This document shows, one piece after another, positions 26,885-32,329 of a stretch of 32,329 nt of DNA. Within the stretch, counting starts at the first letter, position 1. Every line of letters starts with the position of its first letter. Origin of the DNA: Acidobacteriota bacterium (GTDB lineage: Bacteria > Acidobacteriota > Vicinamibacteria > Vicinamibacterales > SCN-69-37). The notes under the pieces are model-generated. The model was given only the letters and a program-made list of their open reading frames with translations. It searched no databases and had not been told where the DNA came from. The DNA lies in assembly GCA_024640135.1 (NCBI GenBank), contig JAHEFO010000016.1, positions 1 through 32,329 on the forward strand. The letters run 5' to 3'. Both the position numbers and the translations under genes were made by a program.

Positions 26885-28360
26885 GTGCGAAAACCCCTTG
26901 GCTCGCTGACCCGCAACGTCGCGATCTACGGCGCCGGCGACGTCGCCGTGACCGCCATCAGCATGGCGCTGCTGCCGCTGTACCTGAGAGTCCTGACTCC
27001 AGCCGACATCGGCGCCCTGGCAATGCTGCTCGTGGCGGAAACGCTGACCAAGATCGTGTTCCGGTGGGGAGTCGATGGCGCGTTCATGCGGTTCTATCTC
27101 GATCGCGAGGAAGGACCCGAACGCCAGCTCCTGGCCAGCACGCTCTGGATGTTCCTGGGCGCCGCCTCTGGCCTGCTGTTGCTGGTACTGCTGGCCACGT
27201 CGCCGCTTCTGGCGACCCACCTCTTCGACGACGCCTGGTCCGACTACCTGACGGCGCTCCGGCTGGTGCTGGTGAACACCTTCCTCCTGACATTCACCTT
27301 TGTGCCGTTTCACGTGATGCGCATGCGGAAGCAGGCGCTGACGTTTTCCGCCTTCACGTTTGGACGTTCGGCTGGCACACTCCTGCTGCGCGTGGCTTTC
27401 GTGCTGTATGCCGGGTGGGGCATCACCGGCCTCATGCTGGCAGACCTCACCGTGACTTTGCTGTTGCTCCCGATGCTCTGGCCGTGGATTCGACCGATGT
27501 GGCGGCCCGCGTTTTCGATGCCCGAATTGCGTCTGTGCCTGCACTTTGGCCTGCCACGCCTGCCGCACGGACTGGCGCAGCAGGCGCTGGACGCCGGCAA
27601 TACCTACCTGCTGAAGCAATTCATTCCGCTCGACCGCATGGGCGTCTACCAAATCGGCACGACCATCGGTCGGTCCATCAAGCTGTTTCTTTCGGCGTTC
27701 GAGACCGGATGGGCTCCGTTCTACTACGAAACAGCCAGACAATCAGACCCCCAGATGGTCTTCAGGAAGATCACGACCTACGGCGTCGCGATTCTCTGCC
27801 TCCTGGTGGCTGGCACCACGGCAATCGCGACTGACCTTGTCAATGTGCTGACCCCCGTCGCCTATGACGATGCGGCGATGGTGGTGCCGCTGATCGCCCT
27901 GGGTATCGCATTTCAGGGGGTGTACCTCCTGACGTCGATCGGTCTCAACCTCTCGAGCCAGACGAAGTACTACCCGGTGTCGACATTCGCGGCCGCATTC
28001 GCCGGCCTTGGCAGTGGCCTGCTGCTCATGCCGCGCTACGGCGTGGTGGGCGCCGCGTGCGCGTTTGTGCTGTCCTATGTCACGCTCGCGGCTGTCGCCG
28101 GGTATTTCGCGCGGCGCCACTACCCGATGACCTACGAGCGTGGCCGCATCGTCCGGGTGGTCGCCGTTGGCATCGCGGCCGCCGCCGCCGGGTGGGCCCT
28201 CCCGGAGATGCAACCGATCGTGGGCGTGTTCGTCCGAGGGACGACGACTGTGGCAGTCTTCGGCATGCTGCTCTGGTCCGTCGGATTCCTCCGGGCAAGT
28301 GAACGCGCCCTGCTGACATCGCTGTGGCGCATCGCACGACGGAGGCCGCGTGTCTCGTAG
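26885..28360 (+). CDS. Polysaccharide flippase (Wzx/MOP superfamily)
   Basis: 491 aa, ~12-14 hydrophobic segments; N-terminal GDVAVTAISMALLPLYLRVLTPADIGALAMLLV typical of Wzx-type exporters. Confidence 0.88.
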   Translation: MRKPLGSLTRNVAIYGAGDVAVTAISMALLPLYLRVLTPADIGALAMLLVAETLTKIVFRWGVDGAFMRFYLDREEGPERQLLASTLWMFLGAASGLLLLVLLATSPLLATHLFDDAWSDYLTALRLVLVNTFLLTFTFVPFHVMRMRKQALTFSAFTFGRSAGTLLLRVAFVLYAGWGITGLMLADLTVTLLLLPMLWPWIRPMWRPAFSMPELRLCLHFGLPRLPHGLAQQALDAGNTYLLKQFIPLDRMGVYQIGTTIGRSIKLFLSAFETGWAPFYYETARQSDPQMVFRKITTYGVAILCLLVAGTTAIATDLVNVLTPVAYDDAAMVVPLIALGIAFQGVYLLTSIGLNLSSQTKYYPVSTFAAAFAGLGSGLLLMPRYGVVGAACAFVLSYVTLAAVAGYFARRHYPMTYERGRIVRVVAVGIAAAAAGWALPEMQPIVGVFVRGTTTVAVFGMLLWSVGFLRASERALLTSLWRIARRRPRVS

Positions 28361-30074
28361 GGAGCTCGTGATCGCGGTCCTGATCGCCTGCGGCGTGGGA
28401 CTGTGGCTTCGACTGACGGGTCTCGGCTTCGGTCTTCCGGCCGTATTCAACATGGACGAGGTCGCGATCATGAATCGTGCGCTGGCCTTCGGGACCGGCG
28501 ATCTCAACCCCAGGAACTTCCTCTATCCCACGCTCTACTTCTACGTCCTGTTCGCGTGGGAGGGACTGACCTTCATCGTCGGATGGGCACTGGGCATCTG
28601 GGACTCGCTGGCCGCGTTCCAGCGCGAGTTCTTCGTCGATCCATCGCGCCTGTTCTGGGCCGGCCGCTTGCTGACCACCCTGTGCGGCATCGCCACGATT
28701 GTCGCGGCGGCGCGCCTGGCTGCACGGCTGTTCGCGCCGTCGGCAGCCGTGGCGGCGGCGATCTTCCTGGCCGTGGCGCCAATCGCGGTGATGGACGCCC
28801 ACTACGTCAAGCACGACGTGCCCGTGACGCTGCTGATCGTACTCACCCACCTGTGGCTCCTTCGAATACTGAAGACCGACGGCCCCGCGCTGCTTCGTGA
28901 TGTCAGGGGGACCGGCGCAATGGCCGGCCTCGCCATGTCCACGCACTACTACGCGGTGTTCCTCGCACTGCCGGTGACGTTCGTGCTGCTCTCACAGACC
29001 GGCACGCCGTGGTCACGACGCGTCTCGCACCTGATGCAGGCCGGCCTGGTGACGACCCTGGTGTTCCTGGCGGCGTCGCCGTTCCTGCTGCCGAACATTG
29101 ACACCGCTTGGATCGACATCACGCAGAATCGCGCGATCGTGATGGACCGCGCCACCGAAGCGGCGGGACGACTGCCTTCACTGGGCCGGTATCTCACCCT
29201 GCTCGTACAGGACGGACTGGGCTGGCCGGCCGGGGTCGTCGGCATGGCGGGACTGCTGCTGGTGGCGGTGGAGAGTCGGAGACAGGGCCTGTTCCTGCTG
29301 TTGTTCCCAACGGTGTTTCTCCTGTTCATCTCCAACACCGTCCCGGCAAGCCGCTATCTGAACGCCGTGCTCCCGTTTCTGGCGATCGGCGCGGGCGTCG
29401 CGGTTTCCCGCGCCCTCCGGGCATTCAGTCCCCGAGTGACCGCCTCCCCCATCGCCGTTGCCGCCCTGGCCCTCGTCATCGCATCACCCGGGGGCGTGAA
29501 GAGCGTCCGGACCGGCAGGTTTTTCCAGCAGACAGACACACGGACGCTGGCGCAGGCCTGGGTGGAGGAACATATTCCCGAGGGAACATCGATTCTTGTG
29601 CAGCCCTACAGTGTGCCGCTTCGCCAGTCACGCGAGGGGCTGATTGAGGCCCTGGAAGTCACGCGAGGGTCCGAGGAGCCCCCATCAGTGAAGTTCCGCG
29701 AGCAACTGGCGCTCAATCCGTATCCGGCACTGGCCTATCGCACGATCTACCTGGGCATTGGCGGCCTGGATGCCGACAAGCTGTACGTCTCTCCCAGGGA
29801 GTTTGACGCAACAGAAACGCTGGAGCCGCTTCGGGTGCTCGGGGTAATGTACGTGGCGCTGAAGCGGTACAATATTCCGGACGCGTCGCTGGCGTCGCTC
29901 GATCGGGCGCTGGCGAACGGTGGACATATCGTCGCCACGTTTTCGCCCTACCGATCGGACGTCGATCAAGGGCGCCGGGCCGTGGTGGCGCCGTTTCTGC
30001 ACAACACTGATGCCCGTCTGGATCCCGCGCTTGAGCGCCCAGGTCCGGTCATCGAGATCTGGCGGATCGACTGA
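28350..30074 (+). CDS. GT39/PMT-like integral membrane glycosyltransferase (GT-C)
   Basis: 574 aa; RLTGLGFGLPAVFNMDEVAIMNRALAFGTGDLNPRNFLYPTLYFYV (first-loop DE), multi-TM; 11-nt overlap with the flippase. Confidence 0.85.
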   Translation: MSRRELVIAVLIACGVGLWLRLTGLGFGLPAVFNMDEVAIMNRALAFGTGDLNPRNFLYPTLYFYVLFAWEGLTFIVGWALGIWDSLAAFQREFFVDPSRLFWAGRLLTTLCGIATIVAAARLAARLFAPSAAVAAAIFLAVAPIAVMDAHYVKHDVPVTLLIVLTHLWLLRILKTDGPALLRDVRGTGAMAGLAMSTHYYAVFLALPVTFVLLSQTGTPWSRRVSHLMQAGLVTTLVFLAASPFLLPNIDTAWIDITQNRAIVMDRATEAAGRLPSLGRYLTLLVQDGLGWPAGVVGMAGLLLVAVESRRQGLFLLLFPTVFLLFISNTVPASRYLNAVLPFLAIGAGVAVSRALRAFSPRVTASPIAVAALALVIASPGGVKSVRTGRFFQQTDTRTLAQAWVEEHIPEGTSILVQPYSVPLRQSREGLIEALEVTRGSEEPPSVKFREQLALNPYPALAYRTIYLGIGGLDADKLYVSPREFDATETLEPLRVLGVMYVALKRYNIPDASLASLDRALANGGHIVATFSPYRSDVDQGRRAVVAPFLHNTDARLDPALERPGPVIEIWRID

Positions 30075-30078
30075 TCGC

Positions 30079-31290
30079 ATGACCCTGAGCACTCGACTTC
30101 GTGACGTGGTGGCCCGCCGTGCGCGCAGCGTGCCGGCGCTGACCAGCCTGTGGGCTCAGTATCGCCGCCGCAAGTACCGCAACCACATCGAGCGCTTCGA
30201 GCGCGAAAAGACCGGGGAAGCCGGCCGGCTCCCCATCGGCGTTGTCTACGAGGCGACCATGCGGTGCAACCTGACGTGCGAATTCTGCTACGTGGGTGAT
30301 CTGCTGAACCTCGAAGGTGAATGGCGGGAGGAACTGCCGATTGACGTCTTGCAGCGCGCCTTTCCGAACCAGGACGGTCTGCAGGTGAGTCTGACCGGCG
30401 GAGAGATCTTCATGCGGAAGGACATCATGGAGCTCATGGAGGTCTTTCGCGAAAAGGGATACACCTGCGGCTACCTGACGACGAATGGCACCATCATCAA
30501 TGAGGAACGGGCGGAAGCCATGGCGGATCTGGCGGCCCGGGGATTCCTCAGGCACATCAGCGTGTCGATTGATGGCCCCGGCGAAGTGCATGACAATGCC
30601 CGGGGCGTGAAGGGAACATTCGAACGCACGTCGGCCGGGCTCGCGCGCCTTCAGGCCGCCGCGAAACGCAAGGGCGCGCCCCTGAGGGTCAGTATCAATA
30701 CCACCGTGGCGCACGAGAGCCTGGAAGTCCTCGACCAGATGGCGGATGTCGCCGAGAACCTGGGTGTGGACGCAATCGGATTGAACCACCTGATGTTCAG
30801 CACGCCCGACGAGGTACAGCAGACCATCCAGATGCTCGGGACTGACGACCCCAAAGTGATTTCGACGTTTGTGACGTCGAACCCCGGCCTCGACGCCTCT
30901 CGCGTGCAAGAGCAAGTGGACGCACTGGCAGCCAAGTGCCGCGCGCGCGGGATCCGTTTCGACATGCGGCCCAAGGTGCGCTCGCCGATCCTGAAGGACT
31001 ACTACACGCCCGGCACACCTCTGGCCGGCCGCTGCCTGTATCCGTTTCTCTACGCCAGGGTTTCCTTCAGCGGCAAGGCGTACTTCTGCCCCTTCATCCG
31101 ACTGGAGGTAGGCGACCTGACGACGCAGTCGCTGGAAGAGGTCTGGACAGGCCCGAGGTATGTGGCATTGCGAAAGAAGCTCGTGGACGAGAGACTGTTT
31201 CCGGTGTGCCGCAGGTGCTGCAAAGTGGAACTGGACGGCGCGCCGATGATGGATGATGCGGCTGTGCTCGCCGAAGGGATCGCAGAATGA
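30079..31290 (+). CDS. Radical SAM protein with SPASM domain
   Basis: 403 aa from ATG 30079; YEATMRCNLTCEFCYVGD (CX3CX2C), SLTGGEIFMRKD; C-terminal GRCLYPFLYARVSFSGKAYFCPFIRLEVGDLTTQSLEEVWTG...VCRRCCKVEL. Confidence 0.93.
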   Translation: MTLSTRLRDVVARRARSVPALTSLWAQYRRRKYRNHIERFEREKTGEAGRLPIGVVYEATMRCNLTCEFCYVGDLLNLEGEWREELPIDVLQRAFPNQDGLQVSLTGGEIFMRKDIMELMEVFREKGYTCGYLTTNGTIINEERAEAMADLAARGFLRHISVSIDGPGEVHDNARGVKGTFERTSAGLARLQAAAKRKGAPLRVSINTTVAHESLEVLDQMADVAENLGVDAIGLNHLMFSTPDEVQQTIQMLGTDDPKVISTFVTSNPGLDASRVQEQVDALAAKCRARGIRFDMRPKVRSPILKDYYTPGTPLAGRCLYPFLYARVSFSGKAYFCPFIRLEVGDLTTQSLEEVWTGPRYVALRKKLVDERLFPVCRRCCKVELDGAPMMDDAAVLAEGIAE

Positions 31291-32329
31291 TCGGGGACCG
31301 GACGCTGCTCGTCAACCCTCCGCTCGTCGGAGGTATCGCATTTACCCGGCAGGGGCGCTGCCAGGAACGCGAGGAGGTGCTGGGCACCACCAAGCCTCCT
31401 TACACGCTTGCCTTGCTCGCGGCGTTGCTGCGTCAGCGCGGCCAGCAAGTCAGGCTCGTGGATTTGACCGCGTCACGGCGCGGCGTGTCGGACCTCCTCA
31501 CGGATCTCGACCAGGAGGGCTTCGCGCCCACGCTCATTCTGTTTCCCAGCACCACGCCGACGCTCGACGCCGACGTGGCGGCAATGGCCGAGATCAAGGC
31601 GCACTACGGCGTCCCCATGTTCTGCTTCGGTCCCCACGCGTCCACGACGCCGGGCGAATCGATGGTCCGGGCTCCGAAGGTCGACGGCATGTTCGTCGGC
31701 GAACCTGAGGATGGTGTCCTGGAATTGGCGGCACTGTCGGACGTCAACGAGATTGGCAACGTCGCCAGCCTGACCTACCGGCGCGGCGACGAAATCATTC
31801 CGCATCGGGCGCACGGCAGCTTCAACGCCTTTCTCACGGCGCCGATTCCCGCGTGGGACCTGCTCGACATTTCGCAGTACACCCTGCCTCTGGCGAATCG
31901 GCCGTACCTCATCCTCGAGACCTCGCGCGGGTGCCCATACACCTGCGACTTCTGCGTGGCCCCGATTCACCAAGGCCATAAATTCCGCGAGCGCAGTGCG
32001 GCCTCCATCGTTGACGAGATGGCGCAGGTCGTTCGAACCCGGGGCGTCCGGTTCTTCTACCTGTGGGGCGACACCGTCACACTCAACGTCAAATCGTTCA
32101 GCGCGATTTGCGAAGAGATCATCGGTCGCCGGCTCGACGTGCAGTGGTTTGGCAATGCCCGAGCGGACAACCTGCAAGACCCGGCGTTTGTCAGCCGCCT
32201 CAAGCGATCGGGCTGCTGGATGCTGGCGCTGGGCATCGAAACAGAATCCGACGAGACGCGCAAGGACATGATGAAGCGCCTCGAAAGCGAGAAGATCCGC
32301 AAGGCCTTGATTAACATGCGCACCGCGGG
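31287..32329 (+). CDS. B12-binding-domain radical SAM protein (3' end cut by window edge)
   Basis: Open frame from ATG 31287 (ATGA overlap): TLLVNPPLVGG...KPPYTLALLAALLRQRGQQVRLVDL...MFCFGPHAS...DGMFVGEPEDGVLEL...LETSRGCPYTCDFCVAP (CX3CX2C)...GNARADNLQDPAFVSRLKRSGCWMLALGIES-like (ALGIETES). No stop in window, so absent from the ORF track. Confidence 0.9.
   Translation, partial: MIGDRTLLVNPPLVGGIAFTRQGRCQEREEVLGTTKPPYTLALLAALLRQRGQQVRLVDLTASRRGVSDLLTDLDQEGFAPTLILFPSTTPTLDADVAAMAEIKAHYGVPMFCFGPHASTTPGESMVRAPKVDGMFVGEPEDGVLELAALSDVNEIGNVASLTYRRGDEIIPHRAHGSFNAFLTAPIPAWDLLDISQYTLPLANRPYLILETSRGCPYTCDFCVAPIHQGHKFRERSAASIVDEMAQVVRTRGVRFFYLWGDTVTLNVKSFSAICEEIIGRRLDVQWFGNARADNLQDPAFVSRLKRSGCWMLALGIETESDETRKDMMKRLESEKIRKALINMRTA

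Noticed and set aside
1-32329. tRNA/rRNA genes, CRISPR arrays, transposases, integrases or prophage genes
   Set aside because: None recognised on reading both strands; no repeat-spacer pattern and no IS-like ORFs.

Overview
High-GC bacterial chromosomal window with two divergent blocks. (1) On the minus strand, ~1-8592, a canonical dcw (division/cell wall) run: mraZ-rsmH-ftsL-ftsI(PASTA)-murE-murF-mraY-murD. Most junctions overlap by 1-4 nt and murD runs off the left edge. (2) On the plus strand, ~8789-32329, a cell-surface glycan locus: GT4, GT2 (dolichol-P-mannose-synthase-like), GT-C/GT39-like and GT9 glycosyltransferases, two extended SDR sugar-nucleotide enzymes, a DegT-type aminotransferase, a Wzx-like flippase, a SAM methyltransferase, two radical SAM proteins with SPASM-like C-termini and a B12-type radical SAM protein cut by the right edge. 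A separate small unit at 25.3-26.1 kb encodes a secreted STN-like/Gly-rich protein. The best second-look items are: the mraZ control region (TTGACA-17-TACTAT promoter, three exact 10-bp-period TGGAN repeats matching an MraZ box, and a 20-bp perfect palindrome between the divergent blocks); an apparent CTG start of rsmH; an SDR with Asn at the catalytic Tyr position; and the radical-SAM-rich glycan locus. No RNA genes, CRISPR arrays or mobile elements were recognised. I see no proof of an entirely new system; the glycan locus is the only plausible candidate. All family calls come from reading motifs, not from database searches.
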